Positions 35,437 through 49,568 of a stretch of DNA of 64,000 nucleotides are shown here, in pieces. Within the stretch, counting starts at the first letter, position 1. Every line of letters starts with the position of its first letter. The notes under the pieces are model-generated. The model saw only the letters and a list, made by a program, of their open reading frames with translations, was not told where the DNA came from and searched no databases. The DNA lies in contig JAPEIS010000005.1 of assembly GCA_029531795.1 (NCBI GenBank), positions 124,001-188,000 on the forward strand, in the 5' to 3' direction. The position numbers and the translations under genes are program-made. Source of the stretch: Sclerotinia nivalis. Lineage: Eukaryota; Ascomycota; Leotiomycetes; Helotiales; Sclerotiniaceae.

Positions 35437-36239
35437 CTTTCAATTTACAGTTGGTGGATTGATAATATCCTATCGATTTCATTGATCTGTTTCCTTTGTT
35501 AATCGATCGCTGATTAGTTAACACATGACTCTTTTTTGATAATAAGAGGTTTGAAAAAATGATGTACTTTTTTCCTTTTTCAATTTTTTGGAATTACTGG
35601 CATTTATTTACTTTCACAGTCATTACTCTTTATAATCTTGAAAATTTCAAACCCAAAAAGAAGCCATTGAATTATCTTCAAAATGCTTTCAAAATGTCTT
35701 CAAAATAATCCCAAAAATCCCAAAAATTCAATCTATTTAATTTATTGATTTACACTAATAACCAGTAGTCAGCACTGCCAGCTGACTGAATGATTGACCA
35801 CTCTGCTCAAACCGACCTGGTAGCTTTACCGCAACTTCACTGGAGGGTTGATCTTTCAGTTTGTAATCTGGTAGTGTAAAGTTTCTGTTCTTATATTCCT
35901 AACATTTGATTCATTATTATTTGATATACATCATGTATATGCGGAATTCTCTTGGCCACTTGCGTTATCGAGTCATGCATGGTTACACGTTCGCGAATCC
36001 TCCGAAAAAAAAAAAGGGGGGGATATAGGTCTGGATTGTCTGATGCTCTGGATCCGGCAAATTCTGAAGTACTAGTTGTAGTAAGAATCAATTGGATAAT
36101 AGATATTGAACGCTTTACGGCGACAGGGTGGGATTGTGAAACATCGGACAAGAAGACACACTAATGAGATCAATATCCCGGAACACGACAACGTTCAAAT
36201 CATTACAACCATTCGTTTTATTTTCTTCACTCAACCTCT
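35437..36239. other. Intergenic region, no supported gene
   Basis: Very AT-rich. Contains a homopolymer junction (A run then G run) at about 36004-36020. Confidence 0.45.
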
Positions 36240-37245
36240 CTAATTAGTAGCACCTCTCAGAGCCATAGCTCCCAAAACCATAATCTCCAATTCTTTCCTA
36301 TCATCCTCTGTCTTCTCGCTCACGCCATTTACTCCCCCTTTCTTCCCACCACCACCGACAGCATTCAACTTATAAAGTTTCTTCACCCTCGGAATATCGG
36401 TCATATTTCTTAACGTTTCATCTTCGAATGGAACGGCTTCTCCTTCGATGGATGAAGAGAGATGTTCTGAGATTTGGGAGGCGGATGATACGGGTGCTAC
36501 TTTTACGACGAGGAGGGAGGTTGTGGAGGGGGTTATACCGAAGCGGCGGAAGGATTCTGCGATCTTGGGGGGGTTTGTTAGATGGGGTTTCGGGGTTTAT
36601 TAATTTAAACAATAATCAATATGAAATGAGTCCATTAACAATAGTTTATATGGTATGGCATGTGATCATATACCCAGTAGGCATAGATGGATACAAGATG
36701 GAATAAGGGGGCATAAGGAGAAGCGAACATACATTATTATTCATACTCAACGAAAAAACAATTTCCGAATGAATATTTCGACTCTTTAATCGCCCCTCTA
36801 ATGCATCGTTAATGGCTCTATAGGCTGCTGCTAGGATATGTAGTTTTGAAAGGACCTGTAAATCGCATCGATGTTAGTGATTGTCACGTGATAGATTGTC
36901 CCACTATCAAATTTGTTGGAGGGGTAGAGGGGCCTGTGAGCGGGAAAAGGAGAAGAAAATGAACTTGTGAGCGAGAAAAAAAGGAGAAGCAAAAGAGGAT
37001 GAGAAAAAGGAACAAGCAGAGGAGGAAAAATAAGAGCGAAGAAGGAGAGGAAAAAAAAGGGGAAAATAACATACAACACTAGCATCAATAAACGCATATT
37101 CAAAATCCGTATTTCCGCCAAGTAATTGTTGGTGTAGGAATGATGCGTTTTGGATATGGCGGTAGAGGGCGATGTGGAGGGTGTGTGTTGAGGGGATGTG
37201 TTCTAGGGGGAGAGTTTGAAGGAGGTGGGTGGGTGAGGGGGACAT
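36240..37245 (-). CDS. CGI121: EKC/KEOPS complex subunit CGI121
   Basis: Small tRNA-binding subunit of KEOPS, the complex that makes N6-threonylcarbamoyladenosine (t6A) in ANN-decoding tRNAs and also affects telomeres. Three exons: 37245-37075, 36855-36733, 36563-36240; all introns phase 0, 205 aa, the usual length. Family motifs: [20 protein letters not shown] near residue 20, [10 protein letters not shown] before intron 1, then [20 protein letters not shown] and [16 protein letters not shown] in exon 2, then [20 protein letters not shown] opening exon 3, and a C-terminal [16 protein letters not shown]. The first intron (219 bp) is strongly purine/pyrimidine-skewed. The short plus-strand frames here are shadows. 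Confidence 0.9.
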
Positions 37246-39341
37246 TTTGGGTTTTGGCTTTTGAGATGGTGGTTGTGGGGGGGGGGAGGGGACGGGAGGT
37301 GTGAATAAAGTGAGGAAGGCGGGTGTGGTGTCTCAGACGGCTGGAGGCTATGGTGACCCGGGTTTGAGAGGTTGGTATTGCTATTGATGGGTTGAGATTG
37401 TTGCTAGGTTGGTCGTGGAATGGTAACCTATAATGGAGTGAAGATAGATGGTAGATGGGATGCTGAGTCAGCTTTTAAGACTGTAGAAGGAGCGAATTTA
37501 TCAAGTCACATGGGCCCTAGCTTAGCTTATTCTTAGTGCCAAAGGTGGCTTATCTACCCTGGCTATTCTTTCAATCAAACCACATCCTTTCTCTCTTAAT
37601 CCACCTATTTTCCGGGACCGCAAGATAAAGTTTTTTTTTTAAATTTCGTGGGGGCACCTGGTGAGCCGCTTGTGGCTGTGTATTGTTTTGTTTAATACAA
37701 TGTGAAGCTAGTGTCCACTAATTTTGAGGAACCGTTTTTTACGTTTCTTTTGAGTTGTGGGCTGGTGATTCAGTTGGTGTATTGTGTAGATGCTTGGCTT
37801 TGGTTTTGACTTTGGCTATGAATTTCCGACTTGGTGGTTCGGATGGATTGGTAAGCTGGGTAGTATGTAGGTTCCAGAAGTGGTGGTCTGTCTATTTTTA
37901 GTAAACTGGAGAAGTCTTCCCCCCCCAAAAGGGTCCCAAAGGGTTTTTCCTCTTTCAGTACTTTCCATGCTTTTTTTAATCATCCGATTATTCTTCAGAT
38001 TCCAACAAGCCGATCGGAAATTAATTAATTTTTCGCACGCATTCAAGCTCTTCTTGGCTCAAAGGCTTCTTGATTAGTCGACTTTAGTTACTCGCTAAAA
38101 ATCCCATCTTTCCTCCTTACAATAGACCAATAGACCGGCGACCTCGAACTCCTCCACGACTCCACTCCTCCGGACAATACCCAGCTGAGAAGTGAATGAC
38201 ATTGCCCTCCTTCCATAGGGTCAATGCAAAACATAGCTTTCACGTTGGCTTTTTCTTTGTCCTTTTACTCTCTAAATAGTATATGCCAAGTGCCAAGACA
38301 TTCCTGAGATGAAGATGAATAAGAAGCATTGTTATACAATGGAAGATCTTGGCTGTTTCTGGACGTCATCTTTTTTATATTGGTTTTTGAGGGATTTTGC
38401 TACAGGGCAAACTAATGGAATTGCGAGGTGTGTAACGAATGGTTGTTATGTTACATTCCTGGATCGACCGCCCGCGGAGATGGTTGTGGTACGTACTGGT
38501 TGTATTGTAGTCTTACTAGGGAGGGGAAGATATAGTTTATCTCCCCGAGTTCCTGATCTACCGATTACTAAAACAAGGAGGGAAATGATCGCTATGAGTT
38601 CTTCTCGTCAATTCTTTCTGAATCATGGCGGGATTGATGATCCTCACAATTATAGAATTCTATGAGGGCAATTCGGAATATTTTCTCGATATCCAATAGG
38701 CTCTGTGTTCCTTTCGAATGCTGAAAATGGTAGAAAGAGCTTGGAAGGTAAACTCGTACCGGGACCTTAGATAAGAATGGAGAAAAAAGGGAAAAGTTGC
38801 AAATAGCTGGATGAAGTATGAAGAAGCTTTTATTGTTCTTTTAAAGTTCTAGAGCTTAACCACCTTCTTTTCTCCCTCATCTTTTTCGCATTTGGATGAG
38901 GTATGGAGAAGCTTTTCTTGTTCTTTTAAATTCTAAAGCTTGATAAATTCTTTTCTTTATTCTTGAAATAGAAAAACGTAAGATTACCATTTTATTATAT
39001 ATATTACATCTCAACACAAAGTCAATCAAAATGTTATATCTTTAACAACCACGTTTTTTCTCAATATATTTTGACATATTCATGCCTTCCCCTGAATTAC
39101 GTATCGACCTCATATTTTACCTACATTTTACCTACATATCTTCATGATACTATTGAGTATCTAGGGTATATTTCATGTTCTCATATGTTCAATTAATTGT
39201 GTTTGAGCCTTTCACTGATTTCTTGTCCCTCTTGTTCCTCTGTCTAATCTTTAAAGCGGCACCGTAATCCTACTTCATTGGTGCTAGCGTCAGCACAAGA
39301 GCAACAATCCAATCAATTCAATTGGCTTTTCGCCGCTCACA
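37246..39341. other. Intergenic region upstream of the Zn2Cys6 regulator
   Basis: About 2.1 kb without a supported gene, a usual promoter length for a regulator. A 118-codon plus frame (38309-38665) has no domain. Two near-copies of a GAAGCTTTT-containing segment occur at about 38815-38860 and 38895-38945. A G run (37268-37277) and a C run (37921-37928) are present. Confidence 0.45.
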
Positions 39342-42300
39342 ATGATATTTCATGGTGGTCTCGGTGTACAATTGCCTCAATACAATTCACCTACTCAATC
39401 TGATCATCAAGACCGACTTAATCAACAATTTGATTTGTTGAATCCTTATACAAATTCTTCATGGCAATTCTATGGTTCATTAGACGCGAATAATACTAAT
39501 AAAGCATTGGAGGATCAACATCAGAACCAGAATCAGAACCGACGGGTTCGGTGTCCAACGGCTTCTTCCATATCAGTACATAATACGGCGTTTTCCGGCG
39601 CATTAATTGCGACGATGCCTCAAAAGCGAAATGCTTCCGGTGAACCAAATGGTTCAAATGGTCCAGTTACCAAGCAGATTAAATCAGAACAACATCCGGA
39701 AGAATTCTCAAATACTGTGAAGAAGAAGTTACAATCTTCGACGAGAACTGGTCAAGCTTGCGACCGTTGTAAGGTTAGTACTAACCATCTGAAAGTTGGG
39801 ATGAACGACAATGTTACGCATTTCTATGTTGTTCAAATCGACTAACGATGACAAATATTGTATATAGGTTCGTAAGATACGATGCGATGGATTACCAGGT
39901 GGTTGTTCACCATGTTTACAAAATAATACGGAATGTCGAACGACGGATAGGATAACTGGTCGTGCCACATCGCGGGGTTATGTTGAAGGAATTGAACAAC
40001 AGAATCGGGATCTGCAACTTCGAATTCAAGAATTGGAGCATCGATTGTTGCAAAGTGGCGCTGATATAAAACCGACCAATGGATTTCACGATTCAGGACC
40101 CGGACAATATGGGTATGGTCAACCCTCAAATGGGATGCAATCAACATGGAGTTCGGCAGGTTCAGCAGGTTCAGCAGGTTCAGCATATACTTCACCAACT
40201 TCAACCACCGTGAATAATGGCCAGCAACAAGAGACTAATATGTTTCGCGCTTTACCTGCTTACCGTGCTGGATGTATGGGCGATAATTATCTTGGAGTAT
40301 CACCTGGAAGCTCTCATCTAAGCGCAATAAAAGGTACGGCATTATCGATTTTAGGTATGGAGATTGACATTGCGGATTTTCGTTCCATCGATATGGATGA
40401 ACCGGATTCTTCAGTTTTCCACCCTCACCTTTACAATAAATCATATCAATCTTTTCTTCAATCGGCTTGGAACGTAAATCCAAGAATTGACAAGGTTGAA
40501 TTGCCATCACGTTCAGACGGTCTCACCTATGCCCAGTGGTATTTTCGTGTTCTCAACCCATACTGTCCTCTCCTTCACAGAGGTACTTTTATGAGATTGG
40601 TATGTGTATTCTGATTCATAGCTTTTTCTTCAACTAACAATCAATGCAGTTGATTCGGATGTATGATGATCCTACCTTTCGCCCAACTACCGCCGAGAAC
40701 GTCATTGTTCACATGCTCTTCGCTATAATGTTCTTCCAGTATGCGACCAGAAATTGGGAAGATGCAGAACAACAAGCGAATTTGAACTCCCAGTCAAATA
40801 TGCACTACCATTACTGTCTTGGTATGTTTTACCAACTAGCATGTAGTCACACAGCACAAGATGTTCAGGCTTTAGCCTTGATTTGCATGCATCTTCGAAA
40901 CTTCCCTAAGCCGGGCGCAAGTTGGATGCTTGCAAGAATGGCTATGACCCTTGCTATTGAACTTGGGCTTCACCGATCGATAAAAAGATGGGCCCCTGAT
41001 TCGAACACGCTTAGCGAACTCGAAATCGAAATGCGTAGACGAACTTTTTGGGTTATCCTCACTGTCAATGTTACACTTAGCGGAAAGCTTGGCCGTCCGA
41101 TGCCTCTACGAAATGAAGATTATGACGTCGAATTTCCTACGCCAATCGACGATGACTACATTCCCGGCGAAGGTATAGAGCCACCTCATCCTATTAAATG
41201 TAACCATGAGATTGGTATCCAAGCTTTCAAGCTTCTACCATTTTACCTTGAACTTTATTCAACCATTTATTCAATATCCCGTCGGCCAGATACTTACATT
41301 GCAACTGTCAATAAATTGGAAGCAAAAATCCGTGCTTGGAAGGAAGATTTACCTTCGGAACTTGTGAATGGAGAGTTAGGACATAACGAACAAGAAGGAC
41401 GGGTATTCGCTCTCTATGCTCAATGTTGGTCTCAAGAATTCCGTCTTCTTCTTCGTCATCCATCAGTATCTATGACGACAGATCCTGATTTCAATGCTGA
41501 GAGCATGAGAATATGCGTAGAGTCTTCTCGGCAAATGTTGGGAGTTGTTCGTCAACTTCAAAAGTACAAAAGTCTTGATACGACTTGGTACAATACCTCA
41601 GTTTATGTCATGGCGCTTACAACAACCTTATTCGCTCAGTGGGAGAAACGTGGCGGTATATCGACAGCTGACTTGGCAGCGTTGAGAGAGGAAATGGATA
41701 TATGGTTGGACATTATGGGGGATATAGGTTCGCTGCTTGGTAAGTGAAATCTCATTGATTCAAACCAACTTTACTAATTGATTTAGGTTCTGGAACACGA
41801 CTTAAAAAGGCCGTCCAGGTTGTCACTGACGGAACACTCGGTTTACTAAGCCGAAATTTACCGATCAAAAATGATAAAAGCTATGTTTCGACCAATACGT
41901 CTCAGGAAGAGATGAGACCTTCAGAGCAGACTTCGAATACCAATGGTAACAATGGTTATTCAGTGACAGCTCAAAACTTCAATTACACTGAGCCTGCTTC
42001 CGCCAGTGGAAGTGCACCTGCACCTGCACCTAGCTACCCACCTACCGAAGGTCAGATGTCTCATCAACAAACACCATACCCAGCTGCGACTCAATATTCG
42101 CCATATCTTGAGTCAGCTTCCAATACTTCCGATTTAACATATGCTCAGCCCGAAAATCAAAGCTATACAAGTTATTCGGCTCCAACTACCGATTCTGTAG
42201 AAGCACCATTAATCGCTGCATTAGCTGCTCAGGCATCTCAGGTCGCTCCTAATACGTGGCATAGAAATTCAATCCAAGTTAATACAGCACCTACACAAGC

Positions 42301-42556
42301 ATGGCAACATTGGACCTCTACTATAACGGGCAATCTCGAACCGCAAGAATGTTACTCGGCAAGTGCTTTGATGCAACTAGGAGGAAGAGATATGAATACT
42401 GGTGATGCGACACAATTAAGTTCATCGATAGGTGAAGTTCAAAACGGAGGTGCGAGTGAACAAGGACACTTGGGTGGACAAGTTTCGGGGGCTATCGCGG
42501 GTGCGACGTGGCCGCTTAATCTTTTTGATATTGGTCCTAATGGTACGGCGGGTTGA
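39342..42556 (+). CDS. Zn(II)2Cys6 transcription factor with fungal-specific regulatory domain
   Basis: Nuclear DNA-binding regulator. Four exons: 39342-39773, 39868-40599, 40650-41739, 41787-42556; 1007 aa. The binuclear cluster is split by intron 1 and reads C140-x2-C143-x6-C150-x6-C157-x2-C160-x6-C167, preceded by STRTGQA and followed by TTDRITGRATSRGYVEGIEQ and a short coiled-coil linker (LQLRIQELEHRLLQ). Residues about 290-560 are the fungal-specific transcription factor domain (PF04082 type): LRNFPKPGASWMLARMAMTL, IELGLHRS, MRRRTFWVILTVNVTLSGKL. The C-terminal 240 residues are Ser/Thr/Pro/Gln-rich. The DRITGRA linker resembles the COL-26/BglR group of carbon-sensing regulators as I recall it, but that is not firm enough for a symbol. 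Confidence 0.87.
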
Positions 42557-43404
42557 TCCTGGAGGTGTTTTGCACGTGATTGACTTGGATGATTTGTGGA
42601 TATGGTGATGGTTGGCGTACTGAGTATAGAAAAATATGGTGCAATGGGTGGTTGGTTTACTTGGAGTTTTTGGGGCGGGAGTGAGAGGGCTGGATGTAAA
42701 GTATTGGTTTGATCGTTTGGATTCGCTTGATTCTTGAACCTGAGGGGTTCTTGTACTATAAAAGATGGGCAAAGAGAGACATGTAGGGGAGAAATAGGGG
42801 TACGGAGGAAGATCCAGAGACCCGGTAGAGAAAAAAGTACTGGGTAGCTCAAGTACTTGATGTTTCTCGGCTAGTTGAATAGACAGACAGTTTTGATATT
42901 CTTAATATCATCGAATAATAATTTAAAATGTACTCGGGATATTGATAATGCGTACCTAATAAGTCAACCTGTATTGTAGTACAGATTCAAAGAGGGGAGA
43001 TAGCCTTGCATGAAAGGCTGCGTCGGGGTACAGGTAAGGCTTCCAGCGTCACACTTTAAGAATTTATGCGGAAAGCGGGTCTTTCATTTTCCGTTGACGG
43101 GTCAACCATGTTTTTAGAGGAATGAAAGTCTAAAAGTTTCAGGAACACTTCTACGTATATGGGCATCATCAAAATCGACAAATACGACAACTTTGCGACC
43201 TTCGTTCCTTGAGTTTGTTGATAAACTTCAATACTAATCGGAGACAGCTATTTGTAATTCTTCTTAACCATTAATTCCTTCTTTAATCTTTTCTTTTTAT
43301 TCCAAGTCGATCTTGTACAATTGAAATTACTGTTTGGCGGTCTGTTTACATTGCCTTCAACTGGACAATAATACAATATAAAGAGCACAACTGAGGCCGT
43401 TGCG
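42557..43404. other. Intergenic region and kinesin promoter
   Basis: 3' end of the transcription factor and 5' region of the kinesin; nothing further is recognised. Confidence 0.5.
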
Positions 43405-46400
43405 ATGGCGTCAGACGCGTCTTCAATCTCTGTTACTGGTATTGATACTCTTGGTATCGCTTTGGGGCCTATTTTCTAACAATTGATAGTTCGTGTTCGA
43501 CCTTTCACGATTCAAGAAGCCGCGCAAATGTTCGTACCTGCCACTCAACTCCCATACGCCCATGGCATTGCATTTCGAACGACTGCTGACATTTCATAGT
43601 ACAAAAACCGATGATGGCATATCATTTCTGGGAGAGGGTTCATTGGCAGGAGCCCCGACTCCAAAGCTTGGTGGAAGAGGAATTCATCCCGTCATAAAAG
43701 TGATTGATGATAGATGCCTGTAAGCACCGCAGAATACTGACACTTGCAAATCTAACAGTGGCAGTGTGTTCGACCCTCCACAAGACAGTCCTATATCTCG
43801 ATTCCAGTCAAAAGTAGTATCAAATATGGGCAAAAGAGTTAAAGATCAAACATTCGCATTCGACCGGGTCTTTGATGATAATACTACACAAGGAGATGTT
43901 TACGAATCAACAACTAGAGGACTTCTGGACAATGTGCTTGATGGTTATAATGCTACAGTTTTCGCATACGGTGCCACTGGTTGTGGTAAAACTCATACCA
44001 TTACAGGAACTGCTCAACAGCCCGGAATTATCTTCTTAACTATGCAGGAACTCTTCGAAAAAATTAACGACAGATCGGAAGAAAAGCAAACGGAAATCAC
44101 ATTATCTTACCTGGAAATTTATAACGAGACTATTCGAGATCTTTTGGTACCAGGGGGTAGTAAAGCAGGATTGATGTTAAGAGAGGATGCCAATCAAGCG
44201 GTGTCAGTTGCAGGATTATCGAGTCACAAACCACAAGATGTTCAGGAAGTTATGGATATGATTGTTAAAGGAAACGAATATCGAACTATTTCACCAACAG
44301 CCGCCAATGCGACATCTTCTCGATCTCATGCTGTTCTTCAAATCAATGTTGCACAAAAGGATCGAAACGCATCAGTTAACGAACCACATACTATGGCGAC
44401 TTTGAGTATCATCGATTTGGCAGGTAGCGAACGTGCGAGCGCAACAAAGAATCGAGGCGAAAGATTAATTGAAGGTGCAAATATCAACAAGTCACTTCTT
44501 GCTCTTGGTAGCTGTATCAATGCACTTTGCGATCCTCGAAAGAAGAACCACGTCCCATACCGAAATTCGAAATTGACGAGATTATTGAAGTTTTCTCTTG
44601 GGGGCAATTGCAAGACTGTCATGATTGTATGTGTCAGTCCTTCCAGTGCTCATTTCGATGAAACCCAAAACACCTTGAGATATGCAAATCGAGCGAAGAA
44701 CATTCAAACCAAGGTTACGAGGAATGTTTTCAATGTCAATCGTCACGTTAAGGATTTCTTGGTCAAGATTGATGAACAGATGGCTATGATCAATGAACTT
44801 AAGGCTCAGCAGAAAGATGCTGAGAATATTGCATTTGTAAAGTTCAGAAAACAATCAGAAAAGAGAGATGCTATTGCGCGCGAGGGAGTGGCACGTATTC
44901 GGGCAGCATTCGAGAACTCGGTGACTGAGCGTCAGGAGAAAGTCAGCCAAATGAAGAAACTTCGACAAATTGAACGCCGCATCAGCATTTTATCTTCCTG
45001 GATTGCAGCTTTTGATAACATTTGCGATTCTCGAGATGATGCAGAAATGCTACCGAATTTGACTGCCATGCGCAAGACTGCTCAAGGTATTCTTCTTGAA
45101 CTAGAGAATAGTCGTCAACATTACCATCAACGGTTGCATAAGATGAATTGGGAGCGCGCGATCGATTCTGCATTGCAAAATAGTGTTCGTCAACTTGTTG
45201 AAATTGATGGACGTGAGGATGGCAGCGATATTGCTTGCTTAACTCGAGAGACGGAACTTTTGAAAGTTAAGGCTGCAAGAGACTCATTCCAACATGTCTT
45301 AGACCAAGAAAAGGGTGTTGATGCGGGTGTTATGCAAGTGCTGCTTTCTGCCCAATTCGAGATCATGTCTTCGCTTAATGACATTCTTGGTATGACTGAA
45401 GATGATGCAGTACAACATGGAAAGAAAACCATTTCAAAACTTTTGGAGACATGTTCAACAGCCGCTTCTTCAATAGTGAAACCAGATGGTTCCATGAAGA
45501 ACACGGAAAAATTCGCTCCTAGCAAACGAGGTACACCAAAACGTAAAAAGCAAATCAATCTTTCTTTTGAAGATTCACAATCACCAATTAAAATGCCTTC
45601 CCTCACGGTGGCACCACAAATTCCATCTCCGATGAAAGCCTCACCAAGGCGTCGTAAGATTGTAGTAGGTAAGAAAGGACTTTCTTTCACACCGAAGAAG
45701 ACCTCCAAGCGAAGTGTCAGATGGCGAGACGATGACGATGCTGGAGCCTTGGCCGAATTCGAGAAAACTCCCCAGAAGTTTGAATCCACTCCGGATGTAT
45801 CCTTGGTTGAAGACACTGTTACCCTACCACCTTTACCATCATACTTAGGCGAGGTTTCCACGGACCCCCTTGGCTCATCACCTATTCCTACGGCTCCACT
45901 GACATCAATTGATATTAAGCCCAAGAACAATCGATTCCAAGCAGGATTCCTGTCCAAAAAGCCCCCCTCGGGATCACCTCCACCTCCAACAATTACAAAT
46001 CTCTCCCCAACATCTTCGGATACCGAACATTCTCCATTGAGAATCCTCAAGAACGGTAATTCCCCAAATAGATCACCACTACGCGAATTAGATGAAGTTC
46101 TCGAATCGACTGCAAATAACTCGGGATCCGAAGCAGAGAATTGGAAAGTAGGAAAATCAGATGGTGTTAAGATTGGTCAAGCTCTTAAAAGAAATGGTAG
46201 CCTTTCGAGAACAGGTCATTCGCATACGGCATCAGATGGTAGTCAAAGAATACGAAGAGCGAGAAGTCCAACTGCGGCTCAATTGGCGACAAGTCCAAGT
46301 AATGAAAATCAAATGTTTACGGCGAGTCATGCGAGGAGAATGATTAAGAGTGATAAAGAATCTACTTTCAGCAATGTACTTAGTCCTCGTACAGCACCAG

Positions 46401-46609
46401 TGGTAAAACATGGACATAGTAGACGCACAACAGTTGATTCGGGTAGATCGGTTAGTGGAGGCCATGGTCATGGTCATGGTACTCATGGTGGTAGTGGAAG
46501 TCTTAGAGTAACGGCAATTAATGGAAATGGAAATGGTAATAGTGTGGGTAGGGAGCCGAAGACTAGGGAAAGTGTTATGAGCGTTGTGGGAAAGGGAGGT
46601 TGGAGATAA
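43405..46609 (+). CDS. Kinesin-8 family motor (Kip3/KipB type)
   Basis: Plus-end-directed motor that also shortens microtubules and sets spindle length. Four exons: 43405-43438, 43490-43529, 43600-43719, 43765-46609; phases agree, 1012 aa. Two tiny exons carry the start (MASDASSISVT, then VRVRPFTIQEAAQ). Motor landmarks: P-loop GATGCGKT at about 134-141, switch I NATSSRSHAV near 246, switch II DLAGSERAS near 282, and NINKSLLALGSCINAL, followed by the neck. The insert after VRVRPF (FLGEGSLAGAPTPKLGGRG then IKVIDDRC) is characteristic of the kinesin-8/KIF18 group. The tail has a coiled coil (about 400-520) and a basic Ser/Pro-rich region with repeated TPKK/SPR motifs, plausible CDK sites. A His/Gly run (GHGHGHGTHGGSG) lies near the C-terminus. 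Confidence 0.92.
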
Positions 46610-49568
46610 GTGGTATGATGTGGTGATGAGAGTTGAATGATTCATGTTCATGTCGTTTTTCATTTTCTTTTGATTGTGCATTGGGATTGCGGATAATAAG
46701 AGGCGTTGGTTTATCTGTTTTCACTTTCAGATAGAGGTCTAGTCTAGTAGACTCCCTTTTCTACCTTATTTCATAATCGCAAAGTCACAAAGATATGCGC
46801 GCTTAAATGCTTGCGTGCATTGATAGGGCGTCTGGTGTTGAGATTTGGAGAACAGAGCATGGTATGAATGGTTGGTGTTTTCTTGCTTCGATTGTGGAAA
46901 TACGGATTTTTGTTCCAGGGGGTTGTTAGTTTTGGTTGGATTGAGATGAGATGAGATGAGATAGGATGAGTTTAGTTGAGATGGTGTACTCGAGTAGACC
47001 TGAAGTGAATTTGGGCTTTGTATGTATGTATGCATGATTTTGTGAGGGTGGAGACTTGGAGAAGATTGTGGTGGTGGGAGTGAGAATGGGAGTGGAAAAT
47101 ATAGAGTTTATTAAACTTTGATTATAAAATTCATTTTGGTATAGTGTAATTTGTGATGTGATGTGTATAATATGATATGGATGAGAAACTTCACTTATAT
47201 TCCATCTCAACAATATTTATAATTAAATTTTTGAATCTACTAAATTATATCATTAAATTACAAGATACAAGATACAAAAGAAAAATAGCACGAGATACAA
47301 GGTAATGAAACACAAAACTAGAAGATTAATTATTGAAATCCCTCGGGTGATAAAATCAGTGCTTTGTCGGTTCTATCATGTCATGTCATGTCATTTATGT
47401 GATGCTATTCTAAAATTGGAAAATGGGGGTAGAACTAAGGTTAATTAAGCGAGAATAATGGGCGTAAGCGAGATGGGTGGAAGCGAAAAGGAATGTTGGG
47501 ATGTTGGAAGGAATATTGTATAGAATATTGGGATTTTATAGACTAGGGGGACAAGGGGGGAAAGGGTGGTGGAAATGGGGGGGAGGGGGAATGAAATGAG
47601 AGCAAATTCAACAGCAATCCTCCTCGTAGATAAACCTGTCACGGCTCCTACCTTATTTTCTTACTTTATCGTTGATTTCGAATAGAATAGTCAAATTCAT
47701 TATGCAAGTCCATATCCTGTTTTGTTTTTGTCGGTACGACTACCGAAATCGTCGTATCGATCAAAAACGTTTTTAATCGTATTGAAGGTATTCACAAATG
47801 GTATTCCCGTGAGGGCGCTTGGTTTGCTACGCAATTGACCCCTTATGATTTAAAAGGTTATATTGCGCATAGAGTTCGAAGGAACTCTAAGATGCGACGG
47901 CCTCATATAGAAGCCTTCGCTTAAGTGAGGTGCACGTGCTTTAAGAACACGTGACTACCAACAGTTTTCAAAGAAGCTTTCAGTAACACCTTGACAGAGA
48001 TAATGGACATCGATGACAATGCCTTCAGCGGAAACATTTCACCAAATAATAATAGTAATCATGAAGTATGCTCATTTCTCATTTAACCTAATACATTGGT
48101 TCTCCTACAACTTTTGTTAGTCGACAAGAATCCACTCAACCTCTATTTGGTTTAATTTACAAGTGTAACTCTAGATTGCAAAAAGCAACGATGTGAAAGA
48201 TATGTGTAGCAGCATTTTAACACCCCCTCAATTCACTCAATGGTAATTACGAGACTTTCACAAAGCCTCTGTATATGCCTAAGAGTGAATCTCCGATTAA
48301 TTTGCATGACCTTCAAGTGAAAAAGTATGTAAAGAAAAAGAAGAAAAGCGTGTAAAAGTCACCAAGTGACAAAATTGCAAAGAATCCATCCTCATCCACC
48401 CTTTATGATGCACGCCCATCGCTCAAATCACGCTAGCGGACCTTGGTACCTACAATTTATTCTTAGCAAGGGTACAATATATTAAATGTTGCGGAGTTGA
48501 ACTTACACCCATGGAAATGAGACTACAGGAATACAGTTATAGTTTGGCCACTTAATTTTCATAGGACAAGGGGTCGTACCGCGGTATTTTTCTCATCCTG
48601 TGTACCACGCTCCGGACTCCCGTTTCACAAACAGATTCTAAGGCCATTTCCATCTTATCCGTACTTTCTCCCACACAAGAATCCCATCCTCCACAATTGG
48701 CGCCTTCCCCTTTTTGGTATACTTCCCGCTTGCATCCCTTTGAAATTCTTCCATTTCTACTCGTTGCCTATCGCTGTTCAACACATGCTCTCCTCTGTCA
48801 TCTTTGAGATATTTTTCGTGATATGAGCATGCCATCTTGTTGGATATAGCTTGACTGTTGTCAACATATGAGAGTTCTGATCCGTGACTCACCATACACT
48901 AATTGAAATCATATTAAAATTATTGATTTTTCAGTTTTTTTGATCCTTGTTATATATAAAATGTAAACTTATAATTTTATATCAGCGCCGATGATATCCT
49001 TAGAAGAGATATTATATGCGTGTTTTGCTCTAGAAGCGATAGTTAGTAATTTCAGTCAAACCGAAGCAATGATTTTCATATAGTCACAAGATAATAAAGC
49101 AGAGCACACATATCACAATTATACAAATACAGATTAATATAATCCATTTTCTAAAGTTCGACGCAAACTAAACTAATAGCTTTCATTCCAATCATAGAGT
49201 AGCAAGCAACCTCCATGAAAGAACAAAAGCATAACCCTCAATCCATAAATCTGATCCGACCAAAACGCTTCCCGTATAACAATTTTGAGCTCTCAGGAAA
49301 TGTATAAGTATAAAATTGAGCAAACAAGCACTCAATCCTACCCCCATGCCTGAGAAAGAAAAAGAAAAAACATGTAAAGTTGCTATAAAAATAATCGAAG
49401 AGGTAAGCTCTTCAAACCATAGGAAATCCATCAATCGTTCAATTTGAAAAGCAAGAAAAGAAATACATCCCTAAAATGCCGTAAGAAGTTCCAATACGGG
49501 ATAGTGCAGACTTGGAGAAATAGAACAGACTACAGATCAACTCTCTGGTAACAGCCGGTGTTGTTGAA
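46610..49568. other. Long intergenic region with short repeats
   Basis: About 3 kb without a supported gene. It contains a GATGA-type repeat (46942-46966) and an ATGTC repeat (about 47377-47395). An 85-codon minus frame (48638-48895) is hydrophilic and uninterrupted, but its putative ATG is immediately followed by GTGAGT and looks like a splice donor, so it may be noise. A small plus frame at 48004 (MDIDDNAFSGNISPNNNSNH) ends at a GTATGC site with no partner found. Confidence 0.4.

Noticed and set aside
38309..38665. 118-codon frame in the transcription-factor promoter
   Set aside because: No domain or codon pattern supports it.
48638..48895. 85-codon hydrophilic minus-strand frame
   Set aside because: The apparent start ATG is followed directly by GTGAGT, and no further exon or family match was found.
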